This document shows positions 35,380 through 44,759 of a DNA stretch of 64,000 nt, in pieces (the stretch's first letter is position 1; every line of letters starts with the position of its first letter). The translations under genes and the position numbers were made by a program. The notes under the pieces are model-generated. The model saw only the letters and a program-made list of their open reading frames with translations, was not told the DNA's origin and did no database searches. Origin of the DNA: Nocardioides sp. (lineage in GTDB: Bacteria > Actinomycetota > Actinomycetes > Propionibacteriales > Nocardioidaceae). Location: the NCBI RefSeq assembly GCF_030149505.1, contig NZ_JASBRN010000079.1, positions 1-64,000 of the forward strand, in the 5' to 3' direction.

Positions 35380-36366
35380 ATGTCCACCCCCGGCCGGGGC
35401 CCGCACCAGGGCCACGACGACACCGGGCGGGAGTCCTCACCCTTCATCGAGCTCGAGCGCGACGCCTGGGCCGCCCTCGCGGCGGAGACCGAGAGCCCGC
35501 TCACCGCCGACGAGGTCAACGCGCTGCAGGGCCTCGGGGACTCGCTGGACATCGAGGAGGTCCAGGAGGTCTACCTCCCGCTCTCCCGGCTGCTGTCGAT
35601 GTACGTCGGCTCCGCGGGCCGGTTGCACCGCGAGCAGGAGGAGTTCCTCCAGCGTCCGACGCCCCCGCGCACGCCCTTCGTCATCGGGCTGGCCGGCTCC
35701 GTGGCGGTCGGCAAGTCCACGACCGCGCGCGTGCTGCAGCAGATGCTGGCCCACTGGCCCGAGCACCCCAACGTCGCGCTGGTCACCACCGACGGCTTCC
35801 TCTACCCGAACGCCGAGCTCGAGCGCCGCGGCCTGCTGCAGCGCAAGGGCTTCCCGGAGTCCTACGACCGCCGCGCGCTGCTGCGCTTCGTCGTCGACAT
35901 CAAGTCGGGCAAGGACGAGATCGAGGCACCGACGTACTCCCACCTCGTCTACGACGTCGTCCCCGACGAGAAGATCGTCATCAAGCGGCCCGACATCGTC
36001 ATCATCGAGGGGCTCAACGTCCTCCAGCCCGCCCGCGTGCGCGAGGACGGCCGCACCGGCCTGGCCGTCAGCGACTTCTTCGACTTCTCCGTCTTCGTCG
36101 ACGCAGGCACCAGCCACATCCGCCAGTGGTACGTCGAGCGCTTCCTGCGCCTGCGGGAGACCGCCTTCCGCGACCCCGGCTCCTACTTCGCGAAGTACGG
36201 CGACCTCGACCTCGACGAGGCCGTCGCCGAGGCGCAGCGCATCTGGGACACGATCAACGGGCCCAACCTCACCGACAACGTGCTGCCGACGCGCTCCCGG
36301 GCGACGCTCGTGCTGCGCAAGGACCGCGACCACTCGGTGCGCTACGTGCGGCTGCGCAAGCTCTGA
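35380..36366 (+). CDS. coaA: Pantothenate kinase, type I
   Basis: A 328-residue P-loop kinase catalysing the first step of coenzyme A synthesis. Walker A GSVAVGKST is at 106-114, followed by VTTDGFLYPN, KGFPESYDRRALL (pantothenate region), PTYSHLVYDVV and IVIIEGLNVLQ. These are the hallmarks of type I (E. coli-like) CoaA, which is inhibited by CoA; type III CoaX would look different. The N-terminal 20 residues are a variable extension. It is convergent with the next gene, 6 bp apart, without an obvious terminator. Confidence 0.95.
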   Translation: MSTPGRGPHQGHDDTGRESSPFIELERDAWAALAAETESPLTADEVNALQGLGDSLDIEEVQEVYLPLSRLLSMYVGSAGRLHREQEEFLQRPTPPRTPFVIGLAGSVAVGKSTTARVLQQMLAHWPEHPNVALVTTDGFLYPNAELERRGLLQRKGFPESYDRRALLRFVVDIKSGKDEIEAPTYSHLVYDVVPDEKIVIKRPDIVIIEGLNVLQPARVREDGRTGLAVSDFFDFSVFVDAGTSHIRQWYVERFLRLRETAFRDPGSYFAKYGDLDLDEAVAEAQRIWDTINGPNLTDNVLPTRSRATLVLRKDRDHSVRYVRLRKL

Positions 36367-36372
36367 TACTGC

Positions 36373-37011
36373 TCACCTCGCCTCCCCTGCCGCCGCCGTC
36401 GCCAGGAGCAGCTCGGCGGTCGCCTCGTCCAGGGCATCCGACGGGCCGACGTCACGCACCAGCACCACCGTGGCCGGTCGACCGTCCGCCAGCAGCGTGA
36501 GCAGGCTGGCGCGGACCCGCTCGGGCTGGCAGGGCCCGTCGATCCGCACCTCCGCGACGAGGTCGGTACGCCGCCCCCGCGCGTCCGGGAGCTCGACCTC
36601 CTGCGGGTGCTCCCCCACCGCCGCCCCGAGCCCCGCGGACCACGCCGCCACCTGCAGGTCGTGCGCGGTGGCACTGGTGCCGCCCGACCGGACCACGCCG
36701 ACGAAGCCCCGCGACGAACCGGGCACCTCGGGGCAGGCTCCGGGCACCAGCAGCGCCGCTCCCCGCACCGCGGCAGCCGTGCCGCCGTCGAGGTCGGCGT
36801 AGAACAGCCGCTCCCGCGCCGAAAGCACCTCGGCCGGCGCCGGGAGCCGGAGCCGCACCCCGTGCCGCTCGAACACCGGCCCCGCCTCTGCGGAGGTCGC
36901 CGCGGCACGCTCGCGCGCCTGCCCCACCAGCGTCACCGAGGTGAGGACCAGCAGCACCGCCGTCACGGCGACCAGGCACCACACGAGCAGTCGCAGGGGC
37001 TCCGAGGTCAT
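36373..37011 (-). CDS. Membrane-anchored protein of unknown function
   Basis: A 212-residue protein with one N-terminal transmembrane helix (about 7-29, LLVWCLVAVTAVLLVLTSVTL) and an extracytoplasmic domain rich in Val, Ala and Arg. Two cysteines (GACPEVPG and DGPCQPERV) might pair. No recognised motif. The nearly adjacent convergent coaA and the family C repeat upstream bracket it. Confidence 0.65.
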   Translation of the reverse strand: MTSEPLRLLVWCLVAVTAVLLVLTSVTLVGQARERAAATSAEAGPVFERHGVRLRLPAPAEVLSARERLFYADLDGGTAAAVRGAALLVPGACPEVPGSSRGFVGVVRSGGTSATAHDLQVAAWSAGLGAAVGEHPQEVELPDARGRRTDLVAEVRIDGPCQPERVRASLLTLLADGRPATVVLVRDVGPSDALDEATAELLLATAAAGEAR

Positions 37012-37071
37012 GGGACGGTTCTACGCCAGGTCACCGACGTCCGCCGGACTCCCTCCACAGGCACGAGCTCC

Positions 37072-37119
37072 CACTCGAAGCAGCGCCGAGTCACCCAAGA
37101 ACCAGCGCCGAGTGAGCGA
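37072..37119. repeat. Family C phrases (AGCGCCGAGT)
   Basis: CAGCGCCGAGTCAC and GAACCAGCGCCGAGTGAGC occur in succession, after CACTCGAAG. The same words, inverted, appear at 57524-57578. Located between the membrane-protein gene start and the ABC permease stop. Confidence 0.55.
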
Positions 37120-37152
37120 GCCCCGGCCGGTCAGGGAGTGGCAGGAGTCGGG

Positions 37153-37983
37153 TCAGGCCACGTCCCGCGCGAACGTGGTGTAGCGCCCGACGACGGTGAG
37201 GACGGCGGCGTACGCGAGGAGCACGAGGGCGCCCGCCCAGCCCGGCAGTAGGTCGCCCCCGCCGCCGCTGATCTCGCCGAAGAGCGAGGCCCCGACGACG
37301 GAGTCGGCGGCGGCACCGGGGAGGAAGGCCGCGACGCCGGAGAGGGAGTCGACGGCCGCGAGCCCCAGCCGGGCGATCGGCTCGACAAACTGGGTGAAGG
37401 CCAGCACCGCGACGATCGCCGCGACCTGGTTGGGGACCACGGCGCCGAAGGCCGCGCCGAGGACGGCCCACAGGCCGGTGACGAGGATCCCGAGGCCGAG
37501 GACGCGCAGGACCGCGGGGTCGGTGAGGAAGATGCCGTCGCCGGCCAGTTCGAGGACCGGGGCGGAGGTGGCCAGCAGGCCCACGACGCCGAGCACGCCG
37601 TACAGCAGGCCGACCGAGGCCGCGACGACGAGCTTGGCGCCGAGCAGGACGCCGCGTCGGGGTTCGACGAGCAGCGACTGGGTGAGCGTGCGGTGCCGCA
37701 CCTCGGTCGTCACCAGCAGGGTGCCCACGAGCAGCGGGAAGACGTACCCGATCGCGTTGAGCGTGCCGAGCACGGCGAGCGCCGCGTCGACCCCGGTGAT
37801 CGCGGGGGTGTCGGGGCTCGGTGGCGCGGCGGCGAAGGTGAACGCCAGCACCGCGCCCATGAAGGCGAGGTAGGCGGCCATCCCGAGGCCGAGGACCCAC
37901 CACAGCGCGGTGCTGGTCAGCTTGCGCCACTCGGCGAGCAGCGCGACGCCGAACCTGTTCGGGGTGGGGGCGGTGCGGCTCAC
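37153..37983 (-). CDS. ABC-2 type transporter permease
   Basis: A 276-residue protein with about six transmembrane segments, among them GLGMAAYLAFMGAVLAFTF, VFPLLVGTLLVTTEV and LGAAFGAVVPNQVAAIVAV. The TEVRHRTLTQSLLVEPRR segment between helices 2 and 3 is typical of NatB/ABC-2 exporters of drugs, peptides or sodium. GTG 37983 overlaps the ATPase stop (GTGA), so the pair makes one exporter. The substrate is not predictable. Confidence 0.88.
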   Translation of the reverse strand: MSRTAPTPNRFGVALLAEWRKLTSTALWWVLGLGMAAYLAFMGAVLAFTFAAAPPSPDTPAITGVDAALAVLGTLNAIGYVFPLLVGTLLVTTEVRHRTLTQSLLVEPRRGVLLGAKLVVAASVGLLYGVLGVVGLLATSAPVLELAGDGIFLTDPAVLRVLGLGILVTGLWAVLGAAFGAVVPNQVAAIVAVLAFTQFVEPIARLGLAAVDSLSGVAAFLPGAAADSVVGASLFGEISGGGGDLLPGWAGALVLLAYAAVLTVVGRYTTFARDVA

Positions 37984-38873
37984 GAGGCGGCTCCGGTCAG
38001 TCGCAGGAAGACGTCCTCGAGGTCGGCTCCCCTGGTGGTCAGCTGGTGCAGCTCCAGGCCGGCGGCATGTGCGGCGGCACCGACGGTCGCGGCGTCGACG
38101 TCGTCGACCTGCGTGCCGCGGTCGCGCGGAGCGGAGACCCACCCCCGCTCGGCGCACAGGGCGGAGAGCGCGGCCGGGTCGGGCGTCTCGACGTACGTGC
38201 TGACCCCCGCGAGCGCGGCCAGCTCGGCCAGCGAGGAGGCGTGCACGAGCCGCCCCTTGGCGATCACCACGACGTCGTCGACGGTGTGCTGCACCTCGGC
38301 CAGGACGTGGCTGGAGACCAGGACGGTGCGGCCCTCGGCCGCCAGGTGCCGCAGGAAGCCGCGCAGCCAGACGATCCCCTCGGGGTCGAGCCCGTTGGCG
38401 GGCTCGTCGAGCAGCAGCGCCGGCGGGTCGGCGAGCAGCGCCGTGGCCAGACCGAGCCGCTGCCGCATGCCCAGGGAGTAGCCCCCGACCTTCCGGTCAC
38501 CGGCGGGCCCCAGGCCCACGAGCTCCAGCACCTCGCGGCAGCGCTGACGGTCCACCCCCACCTGGGGCGCGTACGCCGTCAGGTGGCCCAGCCCGGTCCG
38601 ACCGGGGTGGAAGCCGGTCGCCTCGAGCGCTGCACCGACGAGCGCCCCGGGGACCGGGTGCGCGTCGTAGGGCCGACCGCCCACCAGCGCGCGGCCGTCG
38701 GTGGGCCGCACGAGCCCGAGGAGCATCCGCAGGGTCGTGGTCTTGCCGGACCCGTTGGGGCCCAGGAAGCCGGTCACGCGGCCGGGCTGGACCTCGAAGG
38801 TGAGGTCGTCCACGGCGCGGACCGGTCCGAACGACTTGCCGAGGGCCTCGACGGCCAGGACGGGGGCATCCAT
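37980..38873 (-). CDS. ABC transporter ATP-binding protein
   Basis: A 297-residue ATPase of the CcmA/NatA export class. Walker A GPNGSGKTTT (38-47), Q-loop region, signature YSLGMRQRLGLA, Walker B LLLDEPANGLDP and H-loop VSSHVLAE are intact. The C-terminal extension (about 220-297) is the kind that contacts ABC-2 permeases. First gene of a two-gene operon with the permease. The upstream gap holds only a family A element. Confidence 0.93.
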   Translation of the reverse strand: MDAPVLAVEALGKSFGPVRAVDDLTFEVQPGRVTGFLGPNGSGKTTTLRMLLGLVRPTDGRALVGGRPYDAHPVPGALVGAALEATGFHPGRTGLGHLTAYAPQVGVDRQRCREVLELVGLGPAGDRKVGGYSLGMRQRLGLATALLADPPALLLDEPANGLDPEGIVWLRGFLRHLAAEGRTVLVSSHVLAEVQHTVDDVVVIAKGRLVHASSLAELAALAGVSTYVETPDPAALSALCAERGWVSAPRDRGTQVDDVDAATVGAAAHAAGLELHQLTTRGADLEDVFLRLTGAAS

Positions 38874-38917
38874 GCCCCCGACCGTATCGGGGACGCGTCA
38901 GCGGACCCGATGATGGT

Positions 38918-39037
38918 GGTCGAGCGAGCGGCACGGCTGAGCCTGCGAAGCCGTGACCCGCGTGTCGAGACCGCGGGAGGTGCCTGTGGTCGACAACCAC
39001 ACGCAGTTCGCCGGGTCTCGACGACGCCTGCTCGACC
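38918..39037. repeat. Full family A palindrome (120 bp)
   Basis: The element starts GGTCGAGCGAGCGGCACGG, passes GACCCGCGTGTCGAGACC, a core with TGCCTGTGGTCG (38982-38993) and ACAACCACAC, then GGTCTCGACGACG and GCCTGCTCGACC. It shares the 12-bp core with the copies at 6980-7096 and 9423-9541, but its left arm is of the variant seen at 12489-12542. It ends 6 bp before the glmM stop. Confidence 0.75.
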
Positions 39038-39042
39038 AGCCC

Positions 39043-40386
39043 TCAGAGCGCCAGCCGCTCCCGCACCACGTCGGCGAGCCCGTCGGCGACCCGCTGCGCC
39101 TCCGGCTGGGTCGGCGCCTCGACCATGACCCGCACCAGCGGCTCGGTGCCCGACGCCCGCAGCAGCACCCGGCCGGAGTCACCGAGCGCCTCCTCGGCCG
39201 CGGCGACCGCCGCCAGCAACACCTCGTCGTCGGTGCGCCCGCGGTCGACGCCGGGGACGTTGACGAGGACCTGGGGCAGCCGGACCACTGGCTCGGCGAG
39301 CTCGCGCAGGCTGCGACCGGTCCGCTTCATCCGCGCCATCACCTGCAGCGCCGTCAGCAAGCCGTCACCGGTCGTGGCGTGGTCGCCGAGGATCACGTGT
39401 CCGGACTGCTCACCGCCGATGGACCAGCCACCGGAGCGCATCGCCTCGAGGACGTACCGGTCGCCCACGGCGGTCTGCTGCACGCGGATCCCTGCGTCAC
39501 GCATGGCGTGGTGGAGCCCGAGGTTGCTCATGACGGTGACGACGAGGGTGTCCTCGTGCAACCGCCCGCGGTCCTTGAGCGCGACGGCCAGCAGCGCCAG
39601 CAGCTGGTCGCCGTCGACGGTGAGGCCGGTGTGGTCCACGGCCAGGCAGCGGTCGGCGTCGCCGTCGACCGCGAAACCGGCGTCGGCACCGTGCTCGAGC
39701 ACGGCCTGGCGCAGCGCGCGCAGGTCGGTGGAACCGCAGCCGGAGTTGATGTTGAGCCCGTCGGGACGGTCCCCGATCGGGATGACGGTCGCACCGGCGG
39801 CGGCCAGGGCGCGCGGCCCGACCTCGTGGGCCGCACCGTGGGCGCAGTCGAGCACCACGGTCAGCCCGTCCAGGCGCAGCCCGTCGAGGGACTCCACGAG
39901 GTGCGCGGAGTAGTCGGCCACGGTGGAGGCGTACGGCGTCACACGCCCCACGTCGGCCCCGGTGGGCAGTGCGACCGGGGTGTCCATCGCCTCCTCGATG
40001 GCGGCCTCGACCGCGTCGTCGAGCTTGTGCCCGCCTCGGCCCAGCAGCTTGATGCCGTTGTCGGGCATCGGGTTGTGGCTGGCGGAGATGACCACTCCGA
40101 GGTCGGCCTGCAACCGGTCGGTCAGGTAGGCCACGCCCGGGGTCGGGACGACCCGCAGGCGCAGCACGTCGACACCGGCGGAGGCCAGGCCGGCGACGAC
40201 CGCGTGCTCGAGGAACTGCCCGGAGATGCGGGTGTCGCGGCCGACCACCGCGAGCGGGCGCCGGCCCGGGGCGGTGCCCCCGACCAGCACGCGCGCAGCG
40301 GCCTCGCCCAGATGCAGAGCGAGGTCCGCGGTCAGGTCGCCATTGGCGAGACCGCGGACCCCGTCCGTGCCGAAGAGTCGTCCCAC
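39043..40386 (-). CDS. glmM: Phosphoglucosamine mutase
   Basis: A 447-residue alpha-phosphohexomutase converting GlcN-6-P to GlcN-1-P. It has [12 protein letters not shown] at the N-terminus, the phosphoserine S103 in [12 protein letters not shown], metal loop [11 protein letters not shown], sugar-binding [10 protein letters not shown] and the phosphate-binding [14 protein letters not shown]. It completes the step after GlmS. It lies 16 bp downstream of rpsI, in the conserved rplM-rpsI-glmM order linking ribosome and wall synthesis. Confidence 0.96.
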   Translation of the reverse strand: MGRLFGTDGVRGLANGDLTADLALHLGEAAARVLVGGTAPGRRPLAVVGRDTRISGQFLEHAVVAGLASAGVDVLRLRVVPTPGVAYLTDRLQADLGVVISASHNPMPDNGIKLLGRGGHKLDDAVEAAIEEAMDTPVALPTGADVGRVTPYASTVADYSAHLVESLDGLRLDGLTVVLDCAHGAAHEVGPRALAAAGATVIPIGDRPDGLNINSGCGSTDLRALRQAVLEHGADAGFAVDGDADRCLAVDHTGLTVDGDQLLALLAVALKDRGRLHEDTLVVTVMSNLGLHHAMRDAGIRVQQTAVGDRYVLEAMRSGGWSIGGEQSGHVILGDHATTGDGLLTALQVMARMKRTGRSLRELAEPVVRLPQVLVNVPGVDRGRTDDEVLLAAVAAAEEALGDSGRVLLRASGTEPLVRVMVEAPTQPEAQRVADGLADVVRERLAL

Positions 40387-40402
40387 GTGAGAGACGACCG
40401 GA

Positions 40403-40915
40403 TCAGCGCTTGGAGAACTGAGGCGCCTTGCGGGCCTTCTTCAGACCGGCCTTCTTGCGCTCGATGACGCGCGCGTCGCGGGTCAGCAGCCCGGCCTTCT
40501 TCAGCGTCGGGCGGTTGGCCTCGACGTCGACGGCGTTGAGGCAGCGGGCCACGCCGAGGCGCAGCGCGCCGGCCTGGCCGGTGATGCCGCCGCCGTGGAT
40601 GCGGGCGATGACGTCGAAGCGACCCTCGAGCTGCAGCTGCGCGAACGGCTCGTTCACGACCTGCTGGTGCAGCTTGTTGGGGAAGTAGGAGTCGAGGGTG
40701 CGACCGTTGATCGTCCACACGCCGGTGCCGGGGACGATCCGGACGCGGGCGACGGCCTCCTTGCGGCGGCCGGTGGCCGCGGCGGGGGCGATCGTGGCGG
40801 GGCGGGCCTCGAAGTCGGCGCTGGGCGCGGACTCCGAGGAGTAGGCGATGCCCTGCTCGTCGGTGGTGTAGGTCTCCTCGACCTCGGTGGTCTCGGTGGT
40901 GGCGGAGTCAGCCAT
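40403..40915 (-). CDS. rpsI: 30S ribosomal protein S9
   Basis: A 170-residue S9. Residues about 46-170 form the conserved domain: [28 protein letters not shown], the [14 protein letters not shown] motif and the basic tail [17 protein letters not shown] that reaches the P site. The first 45 residues are an acidic, Thr/Glu-rich extension typical of some actinobacteria. ATG 40915 has an AAGGA site. Cotranscribed with rplM, 26 bp upstream. Confidence 0.97.
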   Translation of the reverse strand: MADSATTETTEVEETYTTDEQGIAYSSESAPSADFEARPATIAPAAATGRRKEAVARVRIVPGTGVWTINGRTLDSYFPNKLHQQVVNEPFAQLQLEGRFDVIARIHGGGITGQAGALRLGVARCLNAVDVEANRPTLKKAGLLTRDARVIERKKAGLKKARKAPQFSKR

Positions 40916-40941
40916 GTCTATGTCCTTGTTCTCGTCGTCGA

Positions 40942-41385
40942 TTACTGGGAGATCTGGCTGATCTCGAACGGGGTGGCCTGCTGGGCGGAGTGCGGGTGCG
41001 CGGGGCCCGAGTAGACCTTGAGCTTCTTGATGATCTGGCGACCCAGCTTGTTCTTGGGGAGCATGCCCCACACGGCGCGCTCGACGACCTGGCGGGCGTC
41101 CTTCTCCAGCAGCTCGCCGTAGGGCGTCTGCGAGAGGCCGCCCGGGAAGCCGGAGTGGCGGTAGGCCATCTTCTTGGTCGGCTTGGAGCCGGAGAGCGAG
41201 ACCTTCTCCGCGTTGATGATGATCACGAAGTCGCCCATGTCCATGTGGGGGGCGAAGGTCGGCTTGTGCTTGCCACGCAGGAGGTTCGCGGTGTGGGTGG
41301 CGAGGCGACCGAGCACGACGTCGGTCGCGTCGATGACGAGCCACTCGCGCTGGACGTCAGCGGGCTTGGGGCTGTAGGTGCGCAC
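40942..41385 (-). CDS. rplM: 50S ribosomal protein L13
   Basis: A 147-residue L13 starting [20 protein letters not shown], with [28 protein letters not shown], the [10 protein letters not shown] motif and [10 protein letters not shown]. Length and content are standard. GTG 41385 is set by homology; the upstream purines (ACAGGTAG) are a weak ribosome site. First gene of rplM-rpsI-glmM; the leader contains strong hairpins. Confidence 0.97.
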   Translation of the reverse strand: MRTYSPKPADVQREWLVIDATDVVLGRLATHTANLLRGKHKPTFAPHMDMGDFVIIINAEKVSLSGSKPTKKMAYRHSGFPGGLSQTPYGELLEKDARQVVERAVWGMLPKNKLGRQIIKKLKVYSGPAHPHSAQQATPFEISQISQ

Positions 41386-41412
41386 GGCAGTACTACCTGT
41401 TCGTTCGTCGGT

Positions 41413-41436
41413 CCCGACCGGGGGTGCCCGGTCGGG
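41413..41436 (-). promoter_or_regulatory. Leader hairpin upstream of rplM
   Basis: CCCGACCGGG and CCCGGTCGGG form a perfect 10-bp stem with a 4-nt loop, 28-51 nt before the rplM start on the transcribed strand. It could be an attenuator or an autoregulatory L13/S9 target. No T-run follows. Confidence 0.5.
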
Positions 41437-41484
41437 GTGGTGCTGCTGCGGCTCCTGACGAACACGGCCTGGTTCGCACCGACC

Positions 41485-41516
41485 CACCCGGCCGCTCCTC
41501 ACGGGGAGGCCGGGTG
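41485..41516. promoter_or_regulatory. Second GC-rich hairpin in the rplM leader region
   Basis: CACCCGGCC (41485-41493) pairs with GGCCGGGTG (41508-41516), with partial inner CTCC/GGGG pairing. It lies 100-131 nt before rplM in the 350-bp divergent gap to gltA. Role unknown: leader structure or protein site. Confidence 0.4.
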
Positions 41517-41721
41517 CGGCTCACGTCCAGATCTGCACACCGGCACGAGGCACGGCGCGCGGCAGGAGTCGCGACAGGCAAGACTAGGGCTCTGCTGCGG
41601 CGTACGCCAAAACGCGAGGCGGGCGCCGGCGACCGTCGGACCGTACGCCGGGGCGCCGGTGCACGCGGGCGCGGGAGCCGGTCCGTGGGACACCCGGTTC
41701 CCGGCGCCGCCCATCGCGGAC

Positions 41722-41727
41722 TAGAGT
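41722..41727 (+). promoter_or_regulatory. Leaderless -10 box of gltA
   Basis: TAGAGT is followed by 8 nt and GTG 41736. No purine-rich ribosome site is present, so the transcript probably begins at the start codon. Confidence 0.55.
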
Positions 41728-41735
41728 CGATCGGC

Positions 41736-43021
<1,286 letters not shown>

Positions 43022-43025
<4 letters not shown>

Positions 43026-43684
43026 CGGACCACGCACCACTCGGCACGACCCCGGACGCTGCGTCCGGGGTCGTCCCGTCTGTGCGGGGGGTCGTGTGGG
43101 ACCTCGGGAACGTGATCGTCGACTGGGACCCCCTCCCCGCGATCGCGGCGGGCGTCGGTGAGGACGAGGCACGCGAGTTCCTCGCGTCGATCGACTTCAT
43201 GGTCTGGAACCACGGCCCCGACTCCGGCGACTCCTGGGACGACGCCCAGGCCTGGCTGGAGCGCGAGCACCCGCGCTGGGCTGCCGCCGGTCGCGCCTAC
43301 CGCGAGCACTTCCCCGCCTCGCTGCTCGGCCCGGTGCCGGGCACGGCCGCGCTGCTGCACGAGCTGCACGCCGCCGGCGTGCGCCAGGTCGGGCTGACCA
43401 ACTGGTCCGACGAGCTCTACCACGCCCACGCCCCGCGGCTCTTCCCCGAGCTGGCCCTGCTCGACCCGGTCGTCGTCTCGGGCACCGAGGGCGTCGCCAA
43501 GCCCGACCCCGCGGCGTACGCCCTCGCGATCGAGCGGGCGGGCCTGCCGCCCCAGGAGCTGGTCTTCGTCGACGACCGCGCGAGCAACGTCGAGGCGGCC
43601 GTCGCCTGCGGTCTCCACGGGCTGGTGTTCACCGACGCCGCGACCCTGCGCACGGACCTGCGGGGGCTCGGGCTGCCGGTCTGA
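43022..43684 (+). CDS. HAD-superfamily hydrolase (YihX-like)
   Basis: A 220-residue HAD phosphatase of subfamily IA. Motif I is VVWDLGNVIVDW with the nucleophile Asp (the second Asp of DxD is replaced by Gly, as in YihX-like members), motif II is GLTNWSDE, motif III Lys in GVAKPDPAAY, and motif IV FVDDRASNV. Substrate is unknown; YihX acts on glucose-1-phosphate. ATG 43022 is favoured by the 4-bp overlap with gltA; an in-frame GTG lies at 43016. Confidence 0.87.
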
Positions 43685-43706
43685 GCGTCCGGGGAGGGTC
43701 CCCGGA

Positions 43707-43804
43707 GTCGAGGTGCGGGTCGAGGTGCGCGTCGTGGTGCCGTGACGCGCCCCTGCGCGTCCTCGGGCCTCGAGTCGCACCTCGAGTCACACCTCGACCC
43801 GCGG
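43707..43804. repeat. Family B repeat after the HAD gene
   Basis: AGTCGAGGTGCGGGTCGAGG iterons, the core GACGCGCCCCTGCGCGTCC, then CTCGGGCCTCGAGTCGCACC and CACCTCGACC arms. It fills the 127-bp convergent gap to the next gene and could act as a two-way terminator. Confidence 0.7.
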
Positions 43805-43811
43805 AGCGGGC

Positions 43812-44204
43812 TCAGAGGTGGTCGGGGACGACGAGTGCGTCCGGGTCCTGCCGAGGGGGTACGCCGGCGAGTGCCGCCTGCACGAGGGCGACCCGCGCCT
43901 TCAGCACGACCGCCCGCCGCAACCGTCCCCCCGGGGTGGCGTCCAGCCGCTCGCGGACCACCTGCTCGACCTCGGCGTCGGTCCAGCTCGGGCGGGTCCC
44001 CGGGGCGACCTCGACGTCCGGGAGCGCGACCAGCACGGGCAGCACCTGGTCGCCGAGGGAGTCGAGCAGCTGGTAGCGCTGGTAGCGGGTCATGCCGGCC
44101 CACACCTGCTCGACGTCGCGCCTGCGGTTCGACCGGCGCACGGCGAGCACCGACTTCGCCGCCGCCTCCATCGCCCGGGTCAGTTCGTGCTCGGTGAAGC
44201 GCAT
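43812..44204 (-). CDS. Conserved hypothetical protein
   Basis: A 130-residue, largely helical soluble protein with no recognised motif (MRFTEHELTRAMEAAAKSVL at the start, RRRDVEQVWAGMTRYQRYQL near 30). Codon bias is coding-like. It lies alone between the HAD gene and another hypothetical gene; 44205-44335 shows nothing. Confidence 0.65.
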   Translation of the reverse strand: MRFTEHELTRAMEAAAKSVLAVRRSNRRRDVEQVWAGMTRYQRYQLLDSLGDQVLPVLVALPDVEVAPGTRPSWTDAEVEQVVRERLDATPGGRLRRAVVLKARVALVQAALAGVPPRQDPDALVVPDHL

Positions 44205-44335
44205 GGCGCCAGGATGTCAGGCGCCGCGCGTGAGGTTCAGCGGGGCGCCGATGGACCTCACCGACCCGCGCCCCAGGCCACCGCCGGCACCCGGGCACCC
44301 GTGACGGGACCCGGCCACCCGCGCCCGCACCCGGC

Positions 44336-44737
44336 TCACGCACTCCGCTCGGTCGGCACCGACAGCCACGGGACCCCACCGAGGGCCCGGCGGTAGCGGA
44401 CGTGCGCGGCGTACCCCTCGAGCGTGCGCCACAGCACCTGGTGCGCGGCCCAGGGCAGCGGCTCCTCCCCGGTGCGCCAGGAGTCGCCGAAGGAGATCCA
44501 GACCGGGGTCCAGTCCGCGGCGAGGTCCCAGGCCCCGCGCCGGGCCATCAGCATCCGCCGTCGCACCTGGAAGGCCTGCCGCGCCCCGTCGGCGCAGATG
44601 GGTGCGGTCGCGACCGGCCACAGCCGCAGGTCGAGGGTCATCAGGTGCAGCTCGAGGTCGTGCAGCACCGCCGGGTCGACCAGGACGGTCGCCACGTTCT
44701 CGTGCGGCAGGCGTTCCACGGCAGCACGCTCCGTCAC
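44336..44737 (-). CDS. Hypothetical protein
   Basis: A protein of about 133 residues, rich in Trp and Arg (WPVATAPICADGARQAFQ, WTPVWISFGDSWRTGEEP). No family is recognised. The start is uncertain: GTG 44737 is taken; a TTG at 44755 in the same frame is 5 bp after the acyl-CoA ligase stop. It is probably in the same transcript as that ligase. Confidence 0.55.
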   Translation of the reverse strand: MTERAAVERLPHENVATVLVDPAVLHDLELHLMTLDLRLWPVATAPICADGARQAFQVRRRMLMARRGAWDLAADWTPVWISFGDSWRTGEEPLPWAAHQVLWRTLEGYAAHVRYRRALGGVPWLSVPTERSA

Positions 44738-44759
44738 CGCGCGGCGAGGCGTCAAGGGC

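Noticed and set aside
37153..38873. Resistance or bacteriocin self-protection role for the ABC exporter
   Set aside because: No biosynthetic or immunity gene is nearby and the motifs are generic ABC-2; only 'exporter' can be supported.
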